Positions 17,270-25,710 of a stretch of 64,000 nucleotides of DNA are shown piece by piece. Made by a program: the position numbers and the translations under genes. Below the pieces are notes generated by a model. The model was given only the letters and a program-made list of their open reading frames with translations. It was not told the DNA's origin and made no database searches. This stretch comes from Chryseobacterium ureilyticum (GTDB taxonomy: Bacteria > Bacteroidota > Bacteroidia > Flavobacteriales > Weeksellaceae): positions 1-64,000 of the forward strand of contig NZ_FTOL01000003.1 in NCBI RefSeq assembly GCF_900156735.1. Direction: 5' to 3'. The stretch's first letter is position 1. The number at the start of each line of letters is the position of its first letter.

Positions 17270-18373
17270 ATGAACAAAAAACTAAAAGTAATACTATCAG
17301 GCGGAGGAACAGGAGGACACATCTTCCCTGCAATCGCCATCGCAGACGAAATCAAAAAAAGGTTTCCTGATACAGAATTTTTGTTCATTGGAGCCAACGG
17401 AAAAATGGAAATGGAAAAAGTTCCACAGGCAGGCTACAAAATAGAAGGAATTGATATCGCAGGAATCGACAGAGGAAATCTATTATCCAATTTAGGACTT
17501 CCTTTCAAGATTATCAAAAGCTTAAGCAGATCAAAAGCTATTATTAAAGAGTTTAAGCCAGACGTTGCAATTGGAACAGGAGGATTCGCAAGTGGTCCTG
17601 CTTTATATGAAGCTACTAAACAAGGTGTGCCGGTTTTTATTCAGGAACAGAATGCCCATGCAGGAGTTACCAATAAAATATTAAGTAAAGCTGCTAAAGC
17701 TATATTTACAGCCTATCCAAAAGTAGCCGGTTTTCCTGTAGAAAAGATAAAGTTTCTGGGAAACCCGATTCGTTCCAATATTATTTCCGGAATGATGGAA
17801 ACTGCTCAGGCAAAAGAAAAAATGGGACTGAATAAAGACAAACTTACCATTTTATCGGTAGGGGGATCTTTAGGCTCCAGAACATTAAATAATGCATGGA
17901 AGTCTCATTTAAAAGAAATTGTCAACAAAGATTATCAGCTGATCTGGCAAACAGGAAAGCTTGATTATAAAGATATTATAGAAGAAACAAAAGATATTGA
18001 CTCCCGAAATATTCAGATCCTTGAATTTATCAAAGACATGGAAACTGCATATTCCGCAGCCGATATCATTGTTTCAAGAGCCGGAGCCATTGCCATTTCA
18101 GAGTTGGCAGTAGCACAAAAACCGGTATTATTGGTTCCCTTCCCTTTTGCCGCGGAAGATCATCAAACCAAAAATGCCATGAATCTGGTTGAAAAAAATG
18201 CAGCAAGAATGGTAAAAGACTCTGAAATGCAGGAAAAATTCTGGAATACGCTATCAGAAATCTGCGAAAATGAAAATGTAAGAAAAGAAATGTCCGACAA
18301 TCTGAAATATTTTGCCAAACCAAACGCAACAAAAGAGATTGTAGATGAGATATTTAAAGTGATTAATAGATAA
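17270..18373 (+). CDS. murG: lipid II synthase MurG (GlcNAc transferase)
   Basis: Membrane-associated GT-B glycosyltransferase that adds GlcNAc to lipid I. 367 residues. N-terminal GGGTGGHIFPAIAIA, IGTGGFASGP, FIQEQNAHAGVTNK, and the C-terminal UDP-GlcNAc site VSRAGAIAISELA plus PFPFAAEDHQTKNA. The stop is directly followed by the murC ATG without a gap, implying translational coupling. Confidence 0.97.
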   Translation: MNKKLKVILSGGGTGGHIFPAIAIADEIKKRFPDTEFLFIGANGKMEMEKVPQAGYKIEGIDIAGIDRGNLLSNLGLPFKIIKSLSRSKAIIKEFKPDVAIGTGGFASGPALYEATKQGVPVFIQEQNAHAGVTNKILSKAAKAIFTAYPKVAGFPVEKIKFLGNPIRSNIISGMMETAQAKEKMGLNKDKLTILSVGGSLGSRTLNNAWKSHLKEIVNKDYQLIWQTGKLDYKDIIEETKDIDSRNIQILEFIKDMETAYSAADIIVSRAGAIAISELAVAQKPVLLVPFPFAAEDHQTKNAMNLVEKNAARMVKDSEMQEKFWNTLSEICENENVRKEMSDNLKYFAKPNATKEIVDEIFKVINR

Positions 18374-19738
18374 ATGAAAATGAATAATTTAGAAACATAT
18401 CAAAACTTTTACTTCGTTGGAATCGGAGGTATCGGAATGAGTGCATTAGCACGTTATTTCAATGCGTCCGGAAAAAAAGTATTGGGTTACGATAAAACCA
18501 ACACCAAACTTACTCAGAATCTGATGAAAGAAGGGATCGATATTGTTTTCGAAGATCTTATTGATGAAAGGATCACTTCCCTTCAAAAAGAAGATACATT
18601 AGTAATTTATACACCGGCAATTAAAACCCTGGGAATCTTAGATTACTTCAATCAAAATCAATTTGAAGTTTTAAAACGTGCAAAAGTTTTAGGATTAATT
18701 ACAGAAAATACTGACTGTATCGCCATAGCAGGAACCCACGGAAAAACGACAACATCTACTCTGGTTTCTCATCTGTGCAAAGAAGCAGATCTACCATTTT
18801 CATGCTTTTTAGGAGGTATTTCTGAGAATTTTAAGTCAAACTTTTTGTACAATGGCTCTACTTATTCTGTTGTAGAAGCAGATGAATATGACAGAAGCTT
18901 CCTGAACCTTTCTCCGGATTGGGCAGTAGTAACATCAACAGATGCAGATCACTTAGATATCTATGGCGATAAAAGCCATATTGAAGAAGGTTTCAGACAA
19001 TTTGCAGCTCTGGTACCCGAAGATAAACAATTGTTTGTAAGAAAAGGAGTAGAAATCGGAAGAGGACATAAAACTTATGCAGTAAACGAAAAGGCAGATT
19101 ACTACTCAGATAACCTGAGAATGGATCATGATAAAATTTATTTTGACTTCCATACACCTACAGAAACAATAAAAGATTTTGTCTGGGAGATTCCGGGAAT
19201 ACATAATGTAGAAAATGCTACGGTAGCACTGGCTATTTTGCACAATTTGGGCGCAGATTTTGATACGCTGAAAAAAGCAATTGCCAATTTTAAAGGAATT
19301 AAAAGAAGATATACCAAACATATCTACGAAAACGGTAAAATTTATATTGATGACTATGCTCACCATCCGACAGAAATCAATGCGGTAATGGGCTCTATTA
19401 AAACATTTTATCCGGATAAAAAACTACTGGTAGTATTCCAGCCACACCTGTTCAGCAGAACAAGAGATTTTGTCGACGGATTTGCAGAAAGTTTAAGTAA
19501 TGCTGATGAATTGATCTTATTGGATATCTATCCTGCAAGAGAACTTCAGGAGAACTTTGAAGGAGTTACTTCAAGCTGGTTATTGGAAAAAGTAACATTA
19601 GATAAAAAAGAAGTATCGAATTTATCTGATGCTTTTGAAAAAATAAAAGAAAAAGATTTTGATATCCTTCTTACAGTCGGTGCAGGAAACATAGATACAC
19701 TGTACGACCCAATCTGTGAATGGGTAGAGAAACTTTGA
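18374..19738 (+). CDS. murC: UDP-N-acetylmuramate:L-alanine ligase MurC
   Basis: First Mur ligase of stem peptide synthesis. 454 residues. N-terminal GIGGIGMSALA (about 15-25), ATP site AGTHGKTTTSTL, central EADEYDRSFLNLSP and TSTDADHLD, C-terminal DDYAHHPTEI and FQPHLFSRTRDF. Two start codons are possible (ATG at 18374 or 18380). The first abuts the murG stop and is kept. Confidence 0.97.
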   Translation: MKMNNLETYQNFYFVGIGGIGMSALARYFNASGKKVLGYDKTNTKLTQNLMKEGIDIVFEDLIDERITSLQKEDTLVIYTPAIKTLGILDYFNQNQFEVLKRAKVLGLITENTDCIAIAGTHGKTTTSTLVSHLCKEADLPFSCFLGGISENFKSNFLYNGSTYSVVEADEYDRSFLNLSPDWAVVTSTDADHLDIYGDKSHIEEGFRQFAALVPEDKQLFVRKGVEIGRGHKTYAVNEKADYYSDNLRMDHDKIYFDFHTPTETIKDFVWEIPGIHNVENATVALAILHNLGADFDTLKKAIANFKGIKRRYTKHIYENGKIYIDDYAHHPTEINAVMGSIKTFYPDKKLLVVFQPHLFSRTRDFVDGFAESLSNADELILLDIYPARELQENFEGVTSSWLLEKVTLDKKEVSNLSDAFEKIKEKDFDILLTVGAGNIDTLYDPICEWVEKL

Positions 19739-19768
19739 GAATAAACGCAACGCTCGCGAAGAAAGTAT

Positions 19769-20746
19769 ATGAAAAATAAATACAGAATATTAAAAATTGT
19801 TATCACCGTAATCATCCTGGGATTGTTACTGAGTTTCTCGTTGAAGAGATTCAGCCGCCAGAAGATTACAGACAATAATATTTCTGTAAAAATGAATGAA
19901 AAAACTCCGGTTTACTTTGTTGATGAAAAAGACATCAGGAACATTGTAAAAAAAGAAAACCCATCAGGAAACGTAGGAGATCTTAACATCCCTGCTTTAG
20001 AGAAAAAAATCAATTTACTTCCTGCTGTAGATAGTGCCAATGTCTATCTGAACCTAAACGGTAAACTAAACCTGGATATCAAACAGAGAGTCCCGATTTT
20101 TAGGCTTAATAAGGACGGAAAAGACTTTTATGTAGATGAAAAAGGAGTTGAATTCCCAATTTCAAAGACCTATTCTCATCCTTGCATGTTGGTAACAGGA
20201 AATGTTAAACCGGATGAATATGAGAAACTGGCAGAATTAGTTGGAAAAATTGATAAAGATGATTTCAGTAAAAAATTCTTCATCGGAATCTCAAAAAGCA
20301 AAGACAGCTATAATCTTCTGACAAGCGAAGGAAACTACAGAGTAGAAATAGGAGATTTGGATAATATTGACTTTAAGGTAAAAGGATTTAAAACCTTTGT
20401 GGAAAAGTACCTGGTTTATCAGGATCCTCAAAAATACAGCATGGTATCTGTAAAATATCAGAACCAGATTGTAACCACTTTAAACCCTTATTTCAAAGAA
20501 AATGACAGTATCCTGAAAGCTGGTAAACTTGAAATGGCAAAAGCACCTGCGCTGGCAGCAACTGCAAAAAAGCCTGAAGTAAAACCAAAGACAACTGAAG
20601 TAAAAAAAACAAGCTCGACGTCCGTAAAACCGAAAGAAAGTACAAAACCAAAAACACAACAAAAGGAAACTAAAAAACCGGAAAAAAAATCAACAGTCCC
20701 GGCACAGTCTAAATCTAAGCCGAAAGCAAAGGTAAAAATAGAGTAA
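19769..20746 (+). CDS. ftsQ: FtsQ/DivIB-like division protein
   Basis: Bitopic division protein. One N-terminal membrane helix (about 9-26), then a periplasmic domain with a POTRA-like start (TPVYFVDEKDIRNIVKKENP) and an FtsQ beta domain. The last 65-70 residues are a low-complexity Lys/Pro/Thr tail (KKPEVKPKTTEVKKTSSTS and onward), an unusual extension that may bind the wall or simply be disordered. The assignment rests on topology and on position before ftsA. Confidence 0.88.
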   Translation: MKNKYRILKIVITVIILGLLLSFSLKRFSRQKITDNNISVKMNEKTPVYFVDEKDIRNIVKKENPSGNVGDLNIPALEKKINLLPAVDSANVYLNLNGKLNLDIKQRVPIFRLNKDGKDFYVDEKGVEFPISKTYSHPCMLVTGNVKPDEYEKLAELVGKIDKDDFSKKFFIGISKSKDSYNLLTSEGNYRVEIGDLDNIDFKVKGFKTFVEKYLVYQDPQKYSMVSVKYQNQIVTTLNPYFKENDSILKAGKLEMAKAPALAATAKKPEVKPKTTEVKKTSSTSVKPKESTKPKTQQKETKKPEKKSTVPAQSKSKPKAKVKIE

Positions 20747-20749
20747 AAA

Positions 20750-20800
20750 ACAGGCATAAAAGGACAAATTAACACAAAACAGGAGATAATCCTGATTATA
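20750..20800 (+). repeat. intergenic repeat element, degenerate copy 3 (before ftsA)
   Basis: Aligns with 11739-11793 in the order AAAGGACAAATTAA, ACAAAACAGGA, ATAATCCTGATTATA. The second hairpin (CAGGA-GATAA-TCCTG) is preserved, the first one decayed. It lies 34 bp before the ftsA ATG. Confidence 0.5.
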
Positions 20801-20833
20801 GAAAAAGTAGAAAAAAATCAAATCGATATAAAA

Positions 20834-22216
20834 ATGGAAAATCAAGAGTATTCAGTAGGTCTGGACATCGGGACAACAAAGATAGTCGCGATTGTCGGAA
20901 GAAGGAATGCACACGGGAAAATAGAAGTTCTCGGTGTAGGAAAAGCTAAAAGTCTTGGTGTTCATAAAGGTATTGTGAATAATATTTCACAAACAATTAA
21001 TTCAATCAAGGCTGCAGTATCCGAAGCACAATCCAGTGCTGGGGTTCCTATCCGCAAAGTAACGGTAGGTATTGCAGGAAAACACATCCGTTCTCTGCAG
21101 CACTCCGATTATATTATGCGTGAACATCCGGATAAATTCATTACAGATGATGACATTGAAGCCTTAAAAGATCAGGTCAAGAAGCTGGTTATGCTTCCTG
21201 GAGAAGAAATTATCCATGTACTTCCACAAGAATATAAAGTAGATTCCGAGGGGGAAATTCAGGAACCCGTAGGAATGCACGGTAAGCGTTTAGAAGCTAA
21301 TTTCCACGTGGTAGTGGGACAGATGGGAAGCATCCGAAACATTGCAAGATGTGTTCGTGAAGCCGGATTAGAAATGGAAGCCCTTACATTGGAACCATTA
21401 GCCTCTTCAGAAGCCGTTCTTACCAAAGAAGAAAAAGAAGCTGGAGTAGCAATCGTAGATATTGGTGGTGGTACCACAGATATTGCTATATTTAAAGATA
21501 ATATCATTCGTCATACCTGTGTAATCCCATACGGAGGCGGAATTATTACCGAAGATATCAAAGAAGGATGCTCCATTATTGAAAAACATGCAGAACAATT
21601 GAAAGTAAAATTCGGTTCGGCTGTTCCCGAATTGGAAAAAGACAGTACTTTTGTAACAATTCCCGGGCTTCACGGGCGACCAGATAAAGAAATTTCACTC
21701 AAAACCCTTGCACAGATTATCAATGCAAGAGTAGAAGAAGTTTTAGAAATGGTAAACACAGAGCTGAAGGCATACGGAGCTTTTGAACAAAAGAAAAAAC
21801 TGATTGCCGGAATTGTTTTAACAGGTGGTGGTTCAAACTTAAAACACCTTCGCCAGCTTGCCAATTATACAACAGGTTTTGACAGTAGAATCGGTTTTGC
21901 GAACGAATACATTGCCAACGATAAAAATCAGTATCTGAAAGGTCCTGAATTTGCTACATCTATTGGATTACTGATGGAAAGTTTGAAGATCAGAGACAAA
22001 AAACAGACTGTTGATGACATCGAAGAGACTGTAAAAGAGCAAACTAAGCCCGAAGCAGCTCCTATGCAGGCAGAAACGGTTCAGCCAATTCAGCAGGCAG
22101 CTCCTGTTCAGGAACAACCTGTTGCAAATGAAAAGCAAGAAAACAGAAAAGCGAAATTGACCTTTGGGCAGTCGCTTATGGAAAAAGTAAAAAAATTCTT
22201 TGAAGAAGTAGAGTAA
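20834..22216 (+). CDS. ftsA: cell division protein FtsA
   Basis: Actin-like ATPase that tethers FtsZ to the membrane. 460 residues. Phosphate-1 motif VGLDIGTTKIVAIVG (about 8-22), 1C SHS2 domain (about 85-165), phosphate-2 IVDIGGGTTDIA, and adenosine motif IVLTGGGSNLK. A Gln/Pro/Ala linker (about 405-430) precedes the C-terminal amphipathic helix FGQSLMEKVKKFFEEVE, the likely membrane-targeting sequence. Confidence 0.96.
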   Translation: MENQEYSVGLDIGTTKIVAIVGRRNAHGKIEVLGVGKAKSLGVHKGIVNNISQTINSIKAAVSEAQSSAGVPIRKVTVGIAGKHIRSLQHSDYIMREHPDKFITDDDIEALKDQVKKLVMLPGEEIIHVLPQEYKVDSEGEIQEPVGMHGKRLEANFHVVVGQMGSIRNIARCVREAGLEMEALTLEPLASSEAVLTKEEKEAGVAIVDIGGGTTDIAIFKDNIIRHTCVIPYGGGIITEDIKEGCSIIEKHAEQLKVKFGSAVPELEKDSTFVTIPGLHGRPDKEISLKTLAQIINARVEEVLEMVNTELKAYGAFEQKKKLIAGIVLTGGGSNLKHLRQLANYTTGFDSRIGFANEYIANDKNQYLKGPEFATSIGLLMESLKIRDKKQTVDDIEETVKEQTKPEAAPMQAETVQPIQQAAPVQEQPVANEKQENRKAKLTFGQSLMEKVKKFFEEVE

Positions 22217-22221
22217 ATTAT

Positions 22222-22287
22222 AAATGATGAATGATAAGTGATAAACGATCTTTTCCTTATCAATTATCAGTAATCAATTATCATTAT
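22222..22287. repeat. imperfect palindromic spacer before ftsZ
   Basis: Built from ATGATGAATGATAAGTGATAA on the left and a TTATCAATTATCAGTAATCA series on the right, forming a long imperfect hairpin. Same general style as the palindromic spacers at 9.3, 15.9 and 24.2 kb. Confidence 0.55.
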
Positions 22288-22300
22288 TAAAAGTATAGTT

Positions 22301-24193
22301 ATGGAAAATATAGGTACACAAGGATTTTCATTTGACCTACCAAAGGGAAATTCATCCATCATAAAAGTAATCGGTGTAGGAGGCGGAGGAAACAACGCTC
22401 TAAAGCACATGTACGAAAAAGGAATCCACGGAGTTGATTTCGTGGTCTGCAATACAGATGCCCAGACCCTGGATAATAACCCCGTTGCCAATAAGGTTCA
22501 ATTGGGAACTTCTATTACAGAAGGTCTTGGAGCTGGTGCTGATCCTGAAGTAGGAGAAAAATCAGCAATTGAAAGTATTGAAGATATCAAAGCTGCTATG
22601 GGACAGAACACAAAAATGGTGTTCATCACTGCCGGAATGGGTGGTGGTACAGGTACCGGAGCTGCTCCCGTTATTGCTAAAGTAGCAAAAGACATGGGAA
22701 TCTTAACTGTAGGTATCGTTACCGTACCTTTCAGCTTTGAAGGAAAAAGAAGATTGGAACAAGCCGAAAACGGACTTGATAAATTAAAAAATAATGTTGA
22801 CTCATTAATCGTTATCAACAATGACAAACTGAGACAGCAATTCGGGAACCTTGGATTCAAGCAGGGATTCTCTAAAGCAGATGAAGTGTTAGCAAATGCC
22901 GCTAAAGGAATGGCAGAAGTTATTACAGGTTACTTTGATGTAAACATTGACTTTAGAGATGCTAAATCTGTGCTTCAGAACTCTGGTACCGCTCTAATGT
23001 CTACAGGTACTGCTTCCGGTGAAAATAAAGCCGAAGAAGCCGTAAGAAAAGCATTAGACTCCCCACTATTGAATGACAACAAAATTACAGGCGCTAAAAA
23101 CGTACTATTGTTGATCAGAAGTGGTGCAGAAGAAGTTACTATGGACGAAATCGGTATCATTATGGACCACATCCAGAAAGAAGCTGGAAATACAGCAGAT
23201 ATTATTTTTGGGGTGGGTGCTGATGAAGAATTGGGAGATGCAGTAAGCGTACTTGTTATCGCTACAGGATTCTCTAATGACAATAAGAAGTTTTCAGGTC
23301 CTACAGAAAAGATCAGAATCAGTCTTAATGATAATTTAGAGACCCCAAAATCTTCTCCTTTTAAAACAAGAGAAGAAAGAGAGTCTGCCCCTGAAGTAAC
23401 TCATGATTTCGGAGGAAAAAGCCTATTCAGACTAGATGACGAAGACCATGATACTCCGTTCAATGTGACTTCTACCGAAAAAAAAATGATCATTCAGGAA
23501 GAAGAAATCAGAACTGAAATAAAATTCTTTGATAAAGAAGAAAGTACGATCAATACTCCTGAGCAAGGATGGAGAAATGAAGATGAGCAGGAAGAATACA
23601 GTCTTTCCATTGAAGGAGAGGAAGAAGATCCAAACGATTTGGAAATTCAGTCTTTCTCATTTGATTTCGACAATAAAAAAGAAGATCCTCAGTCTGGAAA
23701 TGTATTCAACAATAATTCTTCACAGGAGAAACCGGTTGAATTCAACTTTTTCGTTAATGAACCTATCAGAAACGAGCCTAAGACGGATTACGGACAGCCT
23801 AAGGCAGAGTTTAATGCTCCAACAAGTGCTGTAGCGGAACCTGAACAAAAAATTGAAACGTTCTACCAAAAACAGGAAGAAACAAAACCTGTTTATGAAA
23901 GCAGAACAGAAATTGAAACTCCAAAAACTGAAGAAGCTGGATTCACTTTCGTGAATAAAACAATTGATCAGGAAAGAGTAATTGAAAGAAGAAATAAACT
24001 AAAAGAATTCAATTCACGATACCAAAGCTTTGACAGCACAAGTGAATTCGAATCTATTCCTGCTTTCAAAAGAAAAAATATTTCGATTGACGGAACCAAC
24101 GCATCGGATCAGAATATCAACACATATCTATCTGATAACAACGGCTCTATGCAGATCAGAGAAAACAGGTTTTTAAATAAAGACGTAGACTAA
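22301..24193 (+). CDS. ftsZ: cell division GTPase FtsZ with extended C-terminal region
   Basis: Tubulin-like GTPase forming the Z ring. GTP-binding GVGGGGNNAL (about 26-35), tubulin signature GGGTGTGAAP (about 112-121), and T7 loop NVDIDFRDAKS-type sequence near 210. The globular core ends near 335. The remaining 295 residues are an acidic, disordered linker ending in a short conserved-looking tail (RENRFLNKDVD). At 630 residues it is far longer than E. coli FtsZ (383), which is usual in Flavobacteriia. Confidence 0.97.
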   Translation: MENIGTQGFSFDLPKGNSSIIKVIGVGGGGNNALKHMYEKGIHGVDFVVCNTDAQTLDNNPVANKVQLGTSITEGLGAGADPEVGEKSAIESIEDIKAAMGQNTKMVFITAGMGGGTGTGAAPVIAKVAKDMGILTVGIVTVPFSFEGKRRLEQAENGLDKLKNNVDSLIVINNDKLRQQFGNLGFKQGFSKADEVLANAAKGMAEVITGYFDVNIDFRDAKSVLQNSGTALMSTGTASGENKAEEAVRKALDSPLLNDNKITGAKNVLLLIRSGAEEVTMDEIGIIMDHIQKEAGNTADIIFGVGADEELGDAVSVLVIATGFSNDNKKFSGPTEKIRISLNDNLETPKSSPFKTREERESAPEVTHDFGGKSLFRLDDEDHDTPFNVTSTEKKMIIQEEEIRTEIKFFDKEESTINTPEQGWRNEDEQEEYSLSIEGEEEDPNDLEIQSFSFDFDNKKEDPQSGNVFNNNSSQEKPVEFNFFVNEPIRNEPKTDYGQPKAEFNAPTSAVAEPEQKIETFYQKQEETKPVYESRTEIETPKTEEAGFTFVNKTIDQERVIERRNKLKEFNSRYQSFDSTSEFESIPAFKRKNISIDGTNASDQNINTYLSDNNGSMQIRENRFLNKDVD

Positions 24194-24199
24194 TTAATA

Positions 24200-24275
24200 T
24201 AACAATGTAAAAATGTACCAATGTAACAACATGTACTAATAATCATTGGTAAACTGTTACATTGATACATTGTTA
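24200..24275. repeat. palindromic repeat before the yqeY-like gene
   Basis: Left arm TAACAATGTA plus CCAATGTAACA, right arm TGTTACATTG plus ATACATTGTTA. The arms are near-perfect apart from an 8-nt insertion in the left arm. This is the clearest hairpin among the palindromic spacers of the cluster. Confidence 0.65.
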
Positions 24276-24286
24276 AATTTAAAACT

Positions 24287-24733
24287 ATGAGTTTAGAATA
24301 TACAATAAGCGAAGCTATTAAAACAGCCATGAGAGAAAAGGACAGAGTTGCCTTGGATTCTTTACGTGCTGTAAAATCTCAAATTCTTCTTTTACAGACA
24401 GAAGCCAGAGGGGCTGAAGTTTCTGCAGAACAGGAAATTGCTATTCTTCAGAGAATGATCAAGCAGCGTAAAGATTCTTTTGAGCAGTTTTCAGCTCAAG
24501 GAAGACAAGACCTTGCAGAAGTAGAAGAAGCTCAGATGAAAGTAATTGAAAAGTTTTTACCTAAGCAACTTTCTGCTGAAGAATTAGAAACAGAAATAAA
24601 AAATATTATTTCAGAAACCGGAGCTGAATCTATTAAAGATTTAGGGAAGGTAATGGGAGCTGCTTCAAAAGCATTAGCCGGGAAATCTGACGGAAAAAGT
24701 ATTTCCGAGATGGTTAAGAAACTCCTTTCATAA
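24287..24733 (+). CDS. GatB/YqeY domain protein
   Basis: A 148-residue protein of the YqeY family, related to the tail domain of the amidotransferase GatB. It starts with a helical bundle (SEAIKTAMREKDRVALDSLR), then IKQRKDSFEQFSAQGRQDLA and the C-terminal EETEIKNII-type domain with GKVMGAASKALAGKSDGK. Its molecular role is not settled, but tRNA-related functions are proposed for the family. It is the last gene of the dcw transcript. Confidence 0.9.
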   Translation: MSLEYTISEAIKTAMREKDRVALDSLRAVKSQILLLQTEARGAEVSAEQEIAILQRMIKQRKDSFEQFSAQGRQDLAEVEEAQMKVIEKFLPKQLSAEELETEIKNIISETGAESIKDLGKVMGAASKALAGKSDGKSISEMVKKLLS

Positions 24734-24835
24734 TGGGAGCTAAGTTTAGGAGTTCAGGTGGATTACTGCTCTCATAAACGTGCATCTCATTCCATAACTA
24801 AGGATATACAACCTTTGCATATCGATTTGATTAAA

Positions 24836-24870
24836 GAAGCCCGGGACTTTGAGTCTCGGGCTTCATTTTT
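24836..24870 (+). terminator. Rho-independent terminator at the end of the dcw transcript
   Basis: A 13-bp stem (GAAGCCCGGGACT / AGTCTCGGGCTTC, one G-T pair) with a TTG loop and ATTTTT after it. It is about 100 bp beyond the yqeY-like stop. Confidence 0.85.
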
Positions 24871-25141
24871 CGTGGGATATTCAAGTTCTTGATTCTGTTT
24901 TGAATTAAAAACTAAAGAAAGAGTCTAGATACTACCATATTTCAGACAGTATTTAAATTGTTGATTGCTTGAGGGAAAGCCGTAAATGTTTTTTTCATGG
25001 TCGTCTGTTTTTCAGAATCATTTCAAATTTAATAATTATATTTTATTATTCCTAATTTTAATTCACATTTTTATGAATATTGTTATATTATTAATATTCA
25101 ATTAATTTTATATTGACTAACGTATTGATAGTTATTATGTA

Positions 25142-25172
25142 TTGAACAAACGTAAAGAAATGTTTAACTTTG
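25142..25172 (+). promoter_or_regulatory. promoter of the bacilliredoxin gene
   Basis: TTG (25142-25144), 20-bp spacer and TAACTTTG (25165-25172): a good match to the Bacteroidota sigma-A type promoter. It is 22 bp before the ATG. Confidence 0.75.
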
Positions 25173-25194
25173 TACTGATAAAAAAACAAAATAT

Positions 25195-25605
25195 ATGTAT
25201 CCAACAGATTTAGTAATGCCTATGAAGGCTGAACTTACAGATAAAGGTTTTCAGGATTTAACAACTCCAGCTCAGGTGGAAGATGCTTTAAAGCAATCAG
25301 GAACTACATTATTAGTAATCAACTCCGTATGCGGATGTGCTGCTGGTGCTGCAAGACCCGGAGTAGTATACTCTTTAACAGGAGATAAAAAACCTGACCA
25401 TTTAACAACTGTATTTGCAGGTTTTGATACAGAAGCTGTAGTAGAAGCAAGAAAACACCTTGCTCCATTCCCTCCAAGCTCACCATGTGTAGCACTTTTC
25501 AAAGATGGGGAATTAGTTCACATGCTGGAAAGACATCACATTGAAGGAAATCCTGCAGGAGCTATTGCTGCAAACCTTCAGGCTGCTTATGACGAGTATT
25601 GCTAA
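25195..25605 (+). CDS. BrxA/BrxB family bacilliredoxin-like protein
   Basis: A thioredoxin-fold protein of the YphP/YqiW (BrxA/B) family, 136 residues. The active site is Cys46-Gly-Cys48 within NSVCGCAAGAARPG. Members reduce mixed disulfides with bacillithiol in Firmicutes, and Bacteroidota carrying this family are thought to make bacillithiol too. The C-terminus has YDEYC, an extra Cys. Single-gene unit with its own promoter and terminator. Confidence 0.88.
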   Translation: MYPTDLVMPMKAELTDKGFQDLTTPAQVEDALKQSGTTLLVINSVCGCAAGAARPGVVYSLTGDKKPDHLTTVFAGFDTEAVVEARKHLAPFPPSSPCVALFKDGELVHMLERHHIEGNPAGAIAANLQAAYDEYC

Positions 25606-25626
25606 GAAATAATAAGCTCAATAATA

Positions 25627-25657
25627 AACCGTTACATATTTTGTAGCGGTTTTTTTA
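25627..25657 (+). terminator. Rho-independent terminator
   Basis: AACCGTTACA pairs with TGTAGCGGTT (one wobble), followed by seven T residues. It ends the bacilliredoxin gene. Confidence 0.85.
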
Positions 25658-25697
25658 TTTAACTCCATAAAAAATTTTCTAAACATTCAAATATCAT

Positions 25698-25705
25698 TAT
25701 ATTTG
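25698..25705 (+). promoter_or_regulatory. -7 element in front of the GH3 gene
   Basis: TATATTTG is a perfect TAnnTTTG and ends 5 nt before the ATG. No -33 TTG is visible at the usual distance. If used, the mRNA would be leaderless. Confidence 0.45.
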
Positions 25706-25710
25706 TTGGA

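Larger units (their letters stand above)
24734..25194 (+). other. 461-bp intergenic region with terminator and promoter
   Basis: Just after the yqeY-like gene a 7-bp stem (TGGGAGC at 24734-24740 with GCTCTCA at 24768-24774) and a strong terminator at 24836-24870 could mark a structured 3' UTR or a small RNA. From 24871 to about 25140 the sequence is very A/T-rich and shows nothing recognisable. The bacilliredoxin promoter lies at the end. Confidence 0.5.

Noticed and set aside
22498..22860. 120-codon minus-strand frame within ftsZ
   Set aside because: Antisense to the conserved GTPase domain. Pro/Val/Ser-rich composition without motifs.
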